Source: SIG710 sp045651985 (GTDB lineage: Bacteria; Bacillota; Clostridia; Oscillospirales; CAG-272). From it: a stretch of DNA of 64,000 nt. A program made the position numbers and the translations under genes. Location: NCBI GenBank assembly GCA_045651985.1, contig JAZRTK010000026.1, positions 62,001 through 126,000 of the forward strand, given 5' to 3'. The notes under the pieces were generated by a model. It had not been told where the DNA came from and searched no databases. It worked only from the letters and a program-made list of their open reading frames with translations. Of the stretch, positions 29,770 to 38,421 are shown piece by piece; position 1 is the first letter of the stretch, and every line of letters begins with the position of its first letter.

Positions 29770-30609
29770 ATGGATATTCGCGACCGCGAGTTTTCAAGTG
29801 AGATAACCCGATACGAGACCAAGACCGAGGACTATTACTGTATGCGGAGAAACGAGCAGTCACGCGGCAAGCTGCACTGCCGTCCTCACCTGCACTACCA
29901 TATAGAGTTCGGAATCCTGAGGGAGGGCAACACCACGTTTTTTGTGGATTCGGCGGAGTACAAAATAGAGCCGGGCGACATTTTCATCGCTTTTCCCAAC
30001 CAGATCCACCGATACGATTCAATTGATTTCGAGCAGTACGATCTTATAATCGCCAATCCCGACACCATGCCCGAGCTTTCCGGCGTTTTCGGCTCCTGCG
30101 TACCAAAGAACGCGGTGCTAAAAAAATGTGCGCAAACGGAGCATTTGGGAGAGCTTATCGGCGAGATCTGCCGAGCAAATTCCAATACCGACGGTCAGTA
30201 CCGTGAGCTGGTGGTCAAAGGATATATGCTGTCCTTTTTTGGAGAGCTTCTGTCGGTCATGGAGCTTTCGGACACGAAGCTGGGCGACTCCCACGCGCTC
30301 AAAAGCGTGGTAAACTACTGCACCAAGAATTTTTCAAAGGACTTGTCCCTGTCAATTCTTGAAAACGAGCTTCACATCAGCAAATATTACATTTCCCACT
30401 TGTTTTCAAATAAGTTAAAGGTTCGGTTTAACGATTATATAAACTCCCTGCGTATCTCGGAGGCTTGCCGCCGCCTGCGCCGAAGCGACGATACGGTGAC
30501 GGAGATCTCCGAGGCGGTGGGTTTTGGCACTTTGCGAACCTTCAACCGCGCCTTTACAAAGCAAATGGGAATGTCCCCGTCCGAGTATAAAAGGCAGAAC
30601 AGCAGATAA
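29770..30609 (+). CDS. AraC-family regulator with cupin sensor domain
   Basis: A 279-residue transcription factor. The N-terminal cupin-like domain includes HCRPHLHYHIEFGILREG and EPGDIFIAFPNQIHRY, and the C-terminal two helix-turn-helix motifs span about 180-278 (LSISKYYISHLF-type first helix pair, GFGTLRTFNRAFTKQMGMSPSEYK second). Such proteins commonly sense carbohydrates. It is 40 bases after the DUF5722-like lipoprotein gene, which may be a target. The AAAGGAGA ribosome binding site is strong. Its stop codon lies inside the terminator hairpin shared with spoVM. Confidence 0.9.
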   Translation: MDIRDREFSSEITRYETKTEDYYCMRRNEQSRGKLHCRPHLHYHIEFGILREGNTTFFVDSAEYKIEPGDIFIAFPNQIHRYDSIDFEQYDLIIANPDTMPELSGVFGSCVPKNAVLKKCAQTEHLGELIGEICRANSNTDGQYRELVVKGYMLSFFGELLSVMELSDTKLGDSHALKSVVNYCTKNFSKDLSLSILENELHISKYYISHLFSNKLKVRFNDYINSLRISEACRRLRRSDDTVTEISEAVGFGTLRTFNRAFTKQMGMSPSEYKRQNSR

Positions 30610-30643
30610 AAAGCGAGACCCGAAAGGGTCTCGCTTTTTATCT
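30604..30643. terminator. Bidirectional terminator between the AraC gene and spoVM
   Basis: An 18-bp perfect stem with a GAAA loop (AGATAAAAAGCGAGACCC and its complement). A-run and T-run symmetry makes it an intrinsic terminator in both directions. Both convergent genes end inside it: each arm supplies the Arg-stop codons AGA TAA to one gene. Confidence 0.93.
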
Positions 30644-30706
30644 GCCCGTGATCTTCCGTATGAGTTTTGCGATAAATCCGGGGGGTTTGATAACGAAGAT
30701 CTTCAT
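30638..30706 (-). CDS. spoVM: Stage V sporulation protein SpoVM (22 residues)
   Basis: A 22-codon minus-strand gene. The product, MKIFVIKPPGFIAKLIRKIT plus GR, aligns with Bacillus SpoVM, a 26-residue amphipathic helix that recognises the curved forespore membrane and anchors the SpoIVA coat base. Conserved are MK at 1-2, Ile6-Lys7, Pro9, Phe11, Arg17 and Gly21; Pro9 and Arg17 are known to matter for localisation and function. A perfect AGGAGG lies 9 bases before the ATG. It ends in a bidirectional terminator. The upstream GAATATACTG could be a sporulation-sigma -10 element, but I cannot assign a promoter. Confidence 0.82.
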   Translation of the reverse strand: MKIFVIKPPGFIAKLIRKITGR

Positions 30707-30806
30707 ATGTAAACGCCTCCTTGGCTTTTTTAACAGTATATTCCGCCACAGGGCGGCGGGTGAAAGGAAAAACGGGTAAAATGTGGGTCTGATTTATAAA
30801 ATACAG

Positions 30807-30835
30807 TAGACAAAACGGTAATTTTATGATAGAAT
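30807..30835 (+). promoter_or_regulatory. Putative promoter of the galactokinase-like gene
   Basis: TAGACA (30807-30812), 17 bases, TAGAAT (30830-30835), 40 bases before the ATG. No operator-like repeat is clear in between. Confidence 0.65.
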
Positions 30836-30875
30836 GATATCTGTATAGAAATAACTTCACCGAAAGGAAAAAAAT

Positions 30876-32159
30876 ATGAACACAAAAGAACTTATCCGTG
30901 CATTTGAAAGCGGTACGGCAGACAAAATTCTGACCGAACTTTACGGCGCAAAGAATATTGAAAGGCAGAAGGAGAGATATATTTCCGCCATCGAAAAATT
31001 CGCGGAGCTCTACGGAGAGGACCGTGAGGTCAACGCATACTCTGTTGCGGGCAGAACCGAGATCTCGGGCAACCACACCGACCACAACTACGGCCGTGTT
31101 ATCGCCGCGTCCCTGGACCTTGACATTATCGCTGTCGCCTCCCCTGCCGCAGGCAGTTCTATCCGCGTGCATAGCGAGGGCTTTGGCGAGCAGAAGGTGG
31201 ATTTCGAAGCGTACAGCGTACCCGACGAGGCAAAATTCGGAACCTCCGAATCTATAATTGCGGGAATGTGCGCGGGATTCAAGAAGAACGGCCACAAGGT
31301 GGGCGGCTTTGACGCTTACGCCACATCAAACGTACTCAAGGGCTCGGGAATGTCTTCCTCTGCCGCGTACGAGGATATGATCGGCAACATTCTCAGCCAT
31401 ATTTATAACGACGGCAAGGTGGATAACGTTGAGATCGCAATGCTTGCGCAGTATGCCGAGAACGAGTTCTTCGGCAAGCCCTGCGGACTTATGGATCAGG
31501 TTGCCTGCGCAGCAGGCGGTATCGTGGGTATCGATTTTGCAGACCCTGCAGCTCCCGTCATTGAAAAGCTTGATTTTGATATTACGGGTGCGGGCTATAA
31601 CCTTTGCATCGTCGATACGGGCGGAAACCACGCAGACCTTACGGATGACTACGCGTCCGTCCCTGCCGAGATGAAGTCGGTGGCATCTCATTTCGGAAAG
31701 AAAGTACTCCGCGAGCTTGACGAGGAAACGGTTATTGCAGATATCCCCGCGCTTCGCGAAAAGGTTGGCGACCGCGCCGTTTTACGCGCGCTTCATTTCT
31801 TTGCTGAAAACAAGCGGGTCGGTGAGATGAACGATGCCTTGCGCGCAGGCGATCTTGACGCATTCCTTGCAGGAATTTTAGCATCGGGACGCTCCAGCTT
31901 CTGCTATCTGCAGAACGTATATACAACAAAGAACCTGTCCGAGCAGGGACTTTCGCTCGCCCTCTGCCTTGCCGATAAGTACCTGTCGGGGGCACGTGCC
32001 GCGTTCCGCGTTCACGGCGGCGGCTTTGCGGGAACGATTCAGGCGTTTGTTCCGAGCCATCTGGCGGAAGGCTTCCGCGCACTTATGGACGGAGCTTTCG
32101 GAGAAGGTGCTTGTCTGATACTTAACATTCGCCCGTACGGCGCGCTCCGCGTTCTGTGA
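30876..32159 (+). CDS. Galactokinase-family GHMP kinase
   Basis: A 427-residue GHMP-superfamily sugar kinase. The galactokinase signature region reads GRTEISGNHTDHN (residues 59-71), where classical GalK has GEHTDY; the ATP-binding loop KGSGMSSSAAYE and the GLMDQVACAAGG catalytic segment are intact, as is the C-terminal GGGFAGTIQAF motif. The Glu-to-Asn and Tyr-to-His changes near the sugar site leave the substrate open: galactose is likely but a related sugar is possible. No galT or galE is nearby. A small membrane-protein gene overlaps its stop by one base. Confidence 0.85.
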   Translation: MNTKELIRAFESGTADKILTELYGAKNIERQKERYISAIEKFAELYGEDREVNAYSVAGRTEISGNHTDHNYGRVIAASLDLDIIAVASPAAGSSIRVHSEGFGEQKVDFEAYSVPDEAKFGTSESIIAGMCAGFKKNGHKVGGFDAYATSNVLKGSGMSSSAAYEDMIGNILSHIYNDGKVDNVEIAMLAQYAENEFFGKPCGLMDQVACAAGGIVGIDFADPAAPVIEKLDFDITGAGYNLCIVDTGGNHADLTDDYASVPAEMKSVASHFGKKVLRELDEETVIADIPALREKVGDRAVLRALHFFAENKRVGEMNDALRAGDLDAFLAGILASGRSSFCYLQNVYTTKNLSEQGLSLALCLADKYLSGARAAFRVHGGGFAGTIQAFVPSHLAEGFRALMDGAFGEGACLILNIRPYGALRVL

Positions 32160-32590
32160 TGGGAAAGAAGAGAAAAAACACGGCGGCGGCAGAAAAGACC
32201 GCCGAGGGCAAGAGAGGAAGCAGAAAAATTCTGCTTCCTCTGCTCCTGCTTGCAAATACCGTTATAGCGGCGGTCGTCTATTTTGCGCTTTTGAACTACG
32301 TGCGCCCCGAGCCCGTGCTTATGGTATATATGACGGTCTTTGCGGCGGCGCTTATTTTCTACGTCTGCTACAATCGCGGTTTTTTTGCCAAGGGTCTTAC
32401 CCCCGACCGTCTGCCCGACACGATGACATCTCAGCAGAAGTCGGATTTTATTGCGGACGTGAAAAGACGGGAGCAGAGGTCGAAATGGGTGGTCGTTTTC
32501 GGCTTTCCCTTTGGCTTTGCCCTGCTTTTTGACAGCCTTTCCTGGCTTGCAGAGGACATAATTTCTCAGTTTTCAATACTTTTTAAATAA
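32159..32590 (+). CDS. Small membrane protein of unknown function
   Basis: A 143-residue protein with a basic, Lys-rich N-terminus and three hydrophobic segments (about 26-46, 54-72, 112-132). No family is recognised. It starts on the overlap TGATG with the galactokinase-like gene, so it is translationally coupled, and is 2 bases from the next gene. An in-frame GTG three bases upstream is a less likely start. Confidence 0.75.
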   Translation: MGKKRKNTAAAEKTAEGKRGSRKILLPLLLLANTVIAAVVYFALLNYVRPEPVLMVYMTVFAAALIFYVCYNRGFFAKGLTPDRLPDTMTSQQKSDFIADVKRREQRSKWVVVFGFPFGFALLFDSLSWLAEDIISQFSILFK

Positions 32591-32592
32591 AA

Positions 32593-33378
32593 ATGGCAAA
32601 TAATTCAGTTTACACCCTTTATTCAGGGTCGGAAGGAAACGCTGTATATTTTAACCTTGCGGGACACCAATTTCTTATTGACGCGGGCAAGAGCGCAAGG
32701 TCGCTGTGCGCAGCGCTGCGTGAGATCGGCTCGGATATTTCAAAGATCGAGGCGATATTTATTACCCACGAGCATTCGGACCACACCTCCGCTCTTGAAA
32801 TACTTGAAAAATACAATTCCATACCCATACATATAGCTGCCCGCTCGGCGGAGAAGCTGAAAAGCGGAAAAAATCAGTACCTTTTGCCAAACCTCGTGAC
32901 CCACCCGCCGATATTTTGCGAGCGTCTGGGCTGCGTAAAAATAAGCTCCTTTGAGACTCTCCACGACAGCAGATGCAGCGTGGGATACAGGATCGAGTTC
33001 GCCGATAGCGAGGGCGACCATAAAATAGGCCTTGCCACCGATATGGGGCGGGTGACCGATGCTGTACGGCGAGGCTTGACGGGCTGCGGCAGCGTTATAA
33101 TTGAGTCGAATCACGATGTGGAGATGCTTTTGTGCGGACCTTATCCCGAGCACCTTAAAATGCGGATACTTTCCGACCACGGGCACCTTTGCAACGCCGA
33201 CTGCGCGGCATTCGCCGCGGAGCTTGCCCGCGATGGAACAAAGCGATTTTTGCTTGCCCACCTGAGCGAGGAGAACAATGATCGCGAATTGGCGCTCTGC
33301 GAGGTGCGGGCAGCCATAGGTGACGATTCCGTCACCGTCGGCGTTGCCGACCGTCACGAGCCGACAAGATTGATTTAA
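32593..33378 (+). CDS. WalJ/YycJ-like metallo-beta-lactamase-fold hydrolase
   Basis: A 261-residue metallo-beta-lactamase-fold protein. The metal site shows HEHSDH (59-64), then LHDS, and LATDMG with a late HLSEEN segment. The opening SGSEGNAVYF is typical of the YycJ/WalJ group, which in Bacillus belongs to the walRK operon and affects DNA repair and cell-wall signalling. walRK is not in this window. It probably acts as a nuclease or phosphodiesterase; the substrate is unproven. Confidence 0.85.
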   Translation: MANNSVYTLYSGSEGNAVYFNLAGHQFLIDAGKSARSLCAALREIGSDISKIEAIFITHEHSDHTSALEILEKYNSIPIHIAARSAEKLKSGKNQYLLPNLVTHPPIFCERLGCVKISSFETLHDSRCSVGYRIEFADSEGDHKIGLATDMGRVTDAVRRGLTGCGSVIIESNHDVEMLLCGPYPEHLKMRILSDHGHLCNADCAAFAAELARDGTKRFLLAHLSEENNDRELALCEVRAAIGDDSVTVGVADRHEPTRLI

Positions 33379-33535
33379 CATACCCATTGAAAAGGGGGCG
33401 ACTCCCCAATCCAACAAAAAATGATGGCCGGACTGAAAGGCCTTATTGTATTCCCAATCCCTAAATTAAAAGTTTTGCGGGGTTTGGGGCGCTTTTTCAA
33501 AAGCACCCCATGCTTTCCCCCCTTCGGAGGTCACT
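33379..33535. repeat. Spacer with GC-rich inverted repeats
   Basis: Contains a near-perfect 11-bp stem, GGGGCGCTTTT against AAAAGCACCCC (about 33488-33513), preceded by a GCGGGGTTTGG run, and a smaller GGGGGCGACTCCCC hairpin near 33392. The motif style (AAGTTTTGCGGGGTTTGGGG) looks like a dispersed Clostridial repeat and resembles spacers after serS and before the gene at 27183. A terminator role for the upstream operon is plausible. Confidence 0.45.
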
Positions 33536-35395
33536 ATGGACGAAAAATACAGCAGCTTGCTAAAAAGCGTGCAGAAGCCGGGCAGATACAGCGGCGGCGA
33601 GTACGGACAGACTATAAAAGATCTGTCGGACGGTCGTGTAAAAGCCAGATTTGCCTTCTGCTTCCCCGACACGTATGAAATAGGAATGTCAAATCTTGGA
33701 GTGCGTATCCTTTACGGTGCGCTGAACCGTGAGGAAGATATCTGGTGCGAACGCGCCTACGCGCCCTGGGCGGACATGGAAGAAAAGATGCTCGAGCACG
33801 ACATTCCTCTTTGCGCTCTGGAGAGCGGAGACCCGTTGTCGGTCTTTGACATCGTGGGCTTTACGCTCCAGTACGAAATGTGCTATACGAACGTGCTCCA
33901 GATGCTGAAATTGGCAAAGATACCGCTGAAAAGCGAGGACAGAACAAACGACCAGCCGATCATTATCGGCGGCGGTCCCTGCAGCTACAACCCCGAGCCA
34001 TTGGCAGACTTTTTCGACTGCTTTTCTATCGGGGAGGGCGAGGATATGCTGGTGGAGTTTACAAAATTGCTCATTGAGGAAAAGGCGAAGGGCAACTTTG
34101 ACCGCCGCGAATTTCTGCACTACGCTGCCACGAAAATAAAAGGGCTTTACGTGCCCTCGCTCTATGAGGTTACGTATAAAGAGGACGGCACCATCGGCTC
34201 CTTTGAGCCGATCTTTTCCGACGTGCCAAAGCGCGTCACCAAGCGCATCATGCGCGATATGGATAAGGCGTACTTCCCCGAAAAGGTTGTAATGCCCTAT
34301 ATTGAAACGGTTCAGGACAGGATCATGCTTGAGGTCTACCGCGGCTGTATCCGCGGCTGCCGTTTCTGTCAGGCGGGTATGATCTACCGCCCCGTGCGTG
34401 AAAAAACGCCCGAGGTGCTCTGCCGTCAGGCGAAGTGCCTGTACGAAAACACGGGCTACGACGAAATTTCGCTGTCGTCTCTGTCTATCAGCGACTACAC
34501 GGAGATAGAAAAGCTGACCACAAAGCTCCTTGAATGGACTGACGACAAAAAGGTAAACCTGTCCTTGCCGTCATTGCGCGTAGATAGCTTTACCAAGGAA
34601 TTGATGGAAAAAATTGCGTCTGTGCGCTCAAGCTCGCTGACCTTTGCCCCCGAGGCGGGAACTCAGAGACTCCGCGACGTTATCAACAAAAACGTATGTG
34701 AGGAGGACCTCTTTCACGCGGTTGGCGTAGCATTTGACGCGGGCAAGACGACGGTCAAGCTATATTTTATGAACGGACTGCCCACAGAAACAGCCGACGA
34801 CCTGCTTGGAATCCCCAAGCTTGCCTCCGATGTGGTGCATCAGTTCTATATCAACCCCAATCGCCCAAAAGGCAAGTCGCCGCAGGTGACTATCAGCGTG
34901 GCTTGCTTTGTCCCCAAGCCCTTTACGCCTTTCCAGTGGGAAAGGCAGGACACGGTTGAGGAGCTGACCGAAAAGAACGAGTTTATCTATCAGAACGTGA
35001 CCGACCGTAAGGTCAGATACACTCACCACGACCCAAAGACGTCTCACATTGAGTGTGTTTTGGCGCGCGGCGACCGCCGACTGGGACGCGCGCTTCTTGA
35101 AGCGTCCGACCGCGGCTTCCACTTTGACGCATGGGACGAATATTTCGACTATGATAAGTGGCTTGAGGTGTTCGAAACGACGGGGATCGACCCTGCGTTT
35201 TACGCAAACCGTCAGTGGGGATTTGATGAAATTCTCCCTTGGGATGTAATCGATTGCGGAGTTTCAAAAGAATTTTTCCGCCGAGAGCGCGACCGCGCCT
35301 ACGGCGAGGTGACGACCCCCTCCTGCCGCGAAAAGTGCAGCGGCTGCGGGGCAAATAAGCTGGGAGGTGAGCGCACGTGTTGCCCTCAGGCATGA
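33536..35395 (+). CDS. TIGR03960-family radical SAM protein
   Basis: A 619-residue radical SAM enzyme of the uncharacterised TIGR03960 group. It has an N-terminal cobalamin-binding-like region (about 40-185, DTYEIGMSNLGVRIL), the radical SAM cluster Cys271, Cys275, Cys278 (CIRGCRFC), and a Cys-rich C-terminus (CREKCSGCGANKL). It overlaps by 19 bases the TIGR03936 gene, to which it is fused in some Clostridia. The reaction is unknown; an RNA substrate has been suggested by the company these genes keep near ribosomal and rRNA-processing genes. Confidence 0.88.
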   Translation: MDEKYSSLLKSVQKPGRYSGGEYGQTIKDLSDGRVKARFAFCFPDTYEIGMSNLGVRILYGALNREEDIWCERAYAPWADMEEKMLEHDIPLCALESGDPLSVFDIVGFTLQYEMCYTNVLQMLKLAKIPLKSEDRTNDQPIIIGGGPCSYNPEPLADFFDCFSIGEGEDMLVEFTKLLIEEKAKGNFDRREFLHYAATKIKGLYVPSLYEVTYKEDGTIGSFEPIFSDVPKRVTKRIMRDMDKAYFPEKVVMPYIETVQDRIMLEVYRGCIRGCRFCQAGMIYRPVREKTPEVLCRQAKCLYENTGYDEISLSSLSISDYTEIEKLTTKLLEWTDDKKVNLSLPSLRVDSFTKELMEKIASVRSSSLTFAPEAGTQRLRDVINKNVCEEDLFHAVGVAFDAGKTTVKLYFMNGLPTETADDLLGIPKLASDVVHQFYINPNRPKGKSPQVTISVACFVPKPFTPFQWERQDTVEELTEKNEFIYQNVTDRKVRYTHHDPKTSHIECVLARGDRRLGRALLEASDRGFHFDAWDEYFDYDKWLEVFETTGIDPAFYANRQWGFDEILPWDVIDCGVSKEFFRRERDRAYGEVTTPSCREKCSGCGANKLGGERTCCPQA

Positions 35396-36084
35396 TATCA
35401 AAGGAAAATCCTCAGCCTATCAGGATAAAATTCAAAAAGGTGGGCAATCTGCAGTATATCTCTCACCTTGACCTTCAAAGGACGTTTGAAAAGGTCATCG
35501 TGCGCTCGGGAATACCCGCTTGGTACACCATGGGCTTCAACCCCCACGCGAAAATGGTGTTCGGTCTGCCATTGTCGGTGGGCTGTCAGAGCGTTTGCGA
35601 GTATCTGGATATAAAAATCACCGAATATATGACCTTCAACGAGATAAAGGCACGTCTGAAAACGGCGTTGACGGAGGAGCTGGACGTGATCGAGGTCTAC
35701 GAGCCTCAGATGAAGCTCACCGACATCGGCGCTGCCCGCTACATACTTACCATCGAAACTGCGGGTGCGTGCCAGGAGCTTGCAGACAAAGCAAGGGAGC
35801 TTTTTTCAAAGCCCGTCATGATGGAAAAGAAGGGCAAGGCAGGGGTAAAAGAGATAGATATTACGAAAATGATAAAATCTCTCGACGTTCGCTATGACCC
35901 CGAGACCGACCGTATCGTAATTGATACCACGGTGTCGGCGGGTCAGTCGGAAACGCTTAATCCCGAGATGATGGTCACGGCTTTGCGTGAAAATCTCGGT
36001 TTTCTGTCGGGCGACATTCTGTCCGAGCATTACAGTATTATGAGAGAAGAAATCTTTAATTTGAACGGCGAGGCATTCAGATAA
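35377..36084 (+). CDS. TIGR03936 (DUF2344) radical SAM-associated protein
   Basis: A 235-residue partner of the preceding enzyme. It opens with the family signature RIKFKKVGNLQYISHLDLQR and continues GFNPHAKMVFGLPLSVG. The GTG at 35377 is chosen as start because GGGAGG lies 9 bases upstream, inside the end of the preceding gene; an ATG 15 bases later is too far from that site. It probably helps the radical SAM enzyme bind its substrate. Confidence 0.88.
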   Translation: MLPSGMISKENPQPIRIKFKKVGNLQYISHLDLQRTFEKVIVRSGIPAWYTMGFNPHAKMVFGLPLSVGCQSVCEYLDIKITEYMTFNEIKARLKTALTEELDVIEVYEPQMKLTDIGAARYILTIETAGACQELADKARELFSKPVMMEKKGKAGVKEIDITKMIKSLDVRYDPETDRIVIDTTVSAGQSETLNPEMMVTALRENLGFLSGDILSEHYSIMREEIFNLNGEAFR

Positions 36085-36906
36085 ATGTTTGAAAAAATTA
36101 CCGCCGAAAACGGCGTCGTTTTCTTCCGTTCGACGCTTTTGCCCTGTCCACATGGGTTTTCCGCAAGGATAGGGGGCAAAAGCGCGTTGGCACACACATC
36201 GTCGCTGAATCTGGCGTTCCGTCGTGGCGACGACGAGGAGACCGTGCTTGAAAATCTCAGACTTTTTGGTCAGGCTGTGGGGTTCGACTGTTCAAAGACG
36301 GTTTCGCTTCATCAAGTTCACTCGGCTCGTGTGCGTGAGGTGACCTCAGAGGATGCGGGGCTGGGATATTTTGTACCCACCGACGAGTGTGCCGACGGCT
36401 ACGTAACGTTGGAAAAGGGACTTCCCGTGGGCGTAAAAAACGCCGACTGCACCCCCGTGCTTTTCGCGTGGGTGAAGGACGGCACCGCACAAGCGGTTGC
36501 CGCCGTTCACGCGGGCTGGCGGGGGACACTTTCCGAAATCTCGCTTGAAGCTGTCGGAAGGTTGAGCGAAAAGGGCGCAAAAAAAGACGAGATATTTGCC
36601 GCAATAGGGCCGTCTATCGGCGTTTGCTGCTACGAGGTCGGGAAGGACTTTTACGATGCGTTCAGAGAAAAGTACGGCGAGGATTTTTGCCGTGAATTTA
36701 TACCCGAAAGCAAACAAAAAGACGGAAAATATTTTGCCCACGTGGCAAAAATGAACCTGTGGCAGCTGAAAAACGCGGGGATTCCCGAAGAAAACATCGA
36801 CCTTTTTTCGCTTTGCACCTCCTGCGAGGAGGAGCTGTTCTATTCCCACCGCAAGTCCCGAGGGCTGCGCGGCACCATGCTGTCGGTGGTTACCAAGCCC
36901 CTTTAA
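36085..36906 (+). CDS. pgeF: PgeF/YfiH-family laccase-fold protein
   Basis: A 273-residue protein of the DUF152/YfiH family. The zinc-binding site is visible as LHQVHS (His79), NADCTP (Cys122) and HAGWRG (His142), with GPSIGVCCYEV following. Members act on purine nucleosides, or in E. coli as PgeF prevent misincorporation of Ser into peptidoglycan stem peptides. It starts directly after the stop of the TIGR03936 gene. Confidence 0.88.
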   Translation: MFEKITAENGVVFFRSTLLPCPHGFSARIGGKSALAHTSSLNLAFRRGDDEETVLENLRLFGQAVGFDCSKTVSLHQVHSARVREVTSEDAGLGYFVPTDECADGYVTLEKGLPVGVKNADCTPVLFAWVKDGTAQAVAAVHAGWRGTLSEISLEAVGRLSEKGAKKDEIFAAIGPSIGVCCYEVGKDFYDAFREKYGEDFCREFIPESKQKDGKYFAHVAKMNLWQLKNAGIPEENIDLFSLCTSCEEELFYSHRKSRGLRGTMLSVVTKPL

Positions 36907-36936
36907 AAAGGTGGCTGCCCCCAAAAGCTAAAACGT

Positions 36937-36967
36937 CAAAAGCAATGGCCGAACACCATTGCTTTTG
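36937..36967 (+). terminator. Hairpin after pgeF
   Basis: A perfect 12-bp inverted repeat (CAAAAGCAATGG and CCATTGCTTTTG) with a 7-base loop. The downstream arm supplies only four Ts, so it is a moderate terminator that closes the radical SAM-pgeF transcript. Confidence 0.6.
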
Positions 36968-36999
36968 AGAACGAAAATCCCATAGAAAGGAGACACCAA

Positions 37000-38367
37000 A
37001 TGAAAAAAACCATAAAAATTTTCGCCCTTATTTTGTGCGCAAGTCTCCTTTTGTGCAGTTTTGCCGCTTGCGGCAGGAAGGAAGAGACCGAGGACAGGGA
37101 TTTTTCCCTTTCCACACTTTCCCCCGTTGACCCCGATACCGTACCCGAGGGAGCAAAGGAGCTTTCGGCGGTAAGACCCGGCACGTATACCGTTCTTTGC
37201 CATAACGGTGCAAACGGTCTGCTGTCCGCGTCGGGGGAAAGCACCGACAGGGTGGAAAAGGAGATATATCTCCGCAACTCCGAGCTGCGCGACAAATATT
37301 CCATAGAGCTTAAAGAGCTGAGCATCACGGGCAAGACCGTGGATTTCGTGCGAAATTCCACCCTTTCGGGGCTTGTGAGCTACGATATTGCGTCCTTGAC
37401 GTATAGTGACGCGATGCTTTTGACCGTGTCAAATTCTCTTTGTGCGCTGTCGGACCTTGGCGGCTATTATCAAAACAGAGAAATGTTTTCTCCCACACTA
37501 TCGGTGGGCGGAAAGCAGTATATCGAGGACTTTAACATCTTCGCGCCGCGAATTGACAGCACCTACGCTCTGGCACTTAACCGCGCGCGCTTAAAAACCA
37601 CCGCGCTTGAGGAGTCGATCTCGCTTCTTGTGACACACGGGGAGTGGACCTACGACGCAGTCCACAGTTTTATGCGCGGAAAAGGTACTATCGGTCTTAC
37701 CGACGGCGGAATCGACGCTCTTTGGTGCGGTAGCGGAGTCCGCTTTTATGAAAACGGAATGGGCGACGTTCCGGGATACAGAAAGCTTGATGCAAAAGCA
37801 AAAGACGTATATTCTACCCTCAAGCTTGTCAACGACGAGGGATATCTGGAAAGAACTGCGTCAGCGGAGGGTGAGAACACCTTTGTGAAGATCGCGAAAA
37901 AGACACTTTTTACTATCGGCACGGTCGGACAGATAAGGGCGGCAATAGACGAAGGTCTTGATCTTGCTGTTTTGCCCATGCCAAAGCTTGAAAAAGAGGA
38001 CAAATATAGCTCTTTTGTGTCGCCCGACGCGCTCTGTACGGTAATACCGTCGGGGGACGAGACGAAAAATTCGGTGGCGTTTGCCCTGACGGGTATGCTC
38101 TACGAATACGACCTCGATAAACTCCGCCGCGAGGAATTTGCGGCACTGTCAGGGGAGGATAATGCGGCGGTCGGCGAGATCTTTGACATGATCCTGTCAT
38201 CTCGCACGTTTGACCTGCCCGCGCTTTATAACATCGGCGGTGTTTACGATTTCCTTGACGACTCCCTGCGCTATAACCTGCTGCCGGACGCCTTTTTGGA
38301 GGGAGTTGACGACCGTATCCAGACGGCAGTGGTGGCAATTGAGATAATGAGAGAGAACGGACGGTAA
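37000..38367 (+). CDS. Solute-binding-like lipoprotein
   Basis: A 455-residue lipoprotein with signal peptide and lipobox (SFAAC, Cys24). The mature protein shows features of family 1-type extracellular solute-binding proteins (YDIASLTYSDAMLLT, DSTYALALNR, LPMPKLEKEDKYSS), but no permease or ATPase gene is next to it, so transport is uncertain. It is preceded by a GGAGA ribosome binding site and followed by a terminator and rnpB. Confidence 0.65.
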   Translation: MKKTIKIFALILCASLLLCSFAACGRKEETEDRDFSLSTLSPVDPDTVPEGAKELSAVRPGTYTVLCHNGANGLLSASGESTDRVEKEIYLRNSELRDKYSIELKELSITGKTVDFVRNSTLSGLVSYDIASLTYSDAMLLTVSNSLCALSDLGGYYQNREMFSPTLSVGGKQYIEDFNIFAPRIDSTYALALNRARLKTTALEESISLLVTHGEWTYDAVHSFMRGKGTIGLTDGGIDALWCGSGVRFYENGMGDVPGYRKLDAKAKDVYSTLKLVNDEGYLERTASAEGENTFVKIAKKTLFTIGTVGQIRAAIDEGLDLAVLPMPKLEKEDKYSSFVSPDALCTVIPSGDETKNSVAFALTGMLYEYDLDKLRREEFAALSGEDNAAVGEIFDMILSSRTFDLPALYNIGGVYDFLDDSLRYNLLPDAFLEGVDDRIQTAVVAIEIMRENGR

Positions 38368-38383
38368 ACGCCCGTTCTTTTTC
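38353..38383 (+). terminator. Terminator overlapping the lipoprotein stop
   Basis: GAACGG and CCGTTC arms followed by TTTTT; the stop codon of the upstream lipoprotein lies in the loop. It separates that gene from the rnpB promoter, whose -35 starts 5 bases later. Confidence 0.65.
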
Positions 38384-38387
38384 GCAC

Positions 38388-38416
38388 TTGACTTTTTAAT
38401 GATTTTACGATATAAT
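38388..38416 (+). promoter_or_regulatory. rnpB promoter
   Basis: TTGACT (38388-38393), 17 bases, TATAAT (38411-38416). The predicted start, 6-7 bases later, coincides with the 5' end of the RNase P RNA P1 helix. Confidence 0.88.
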
Positions 38417-38421
38417 TTACA

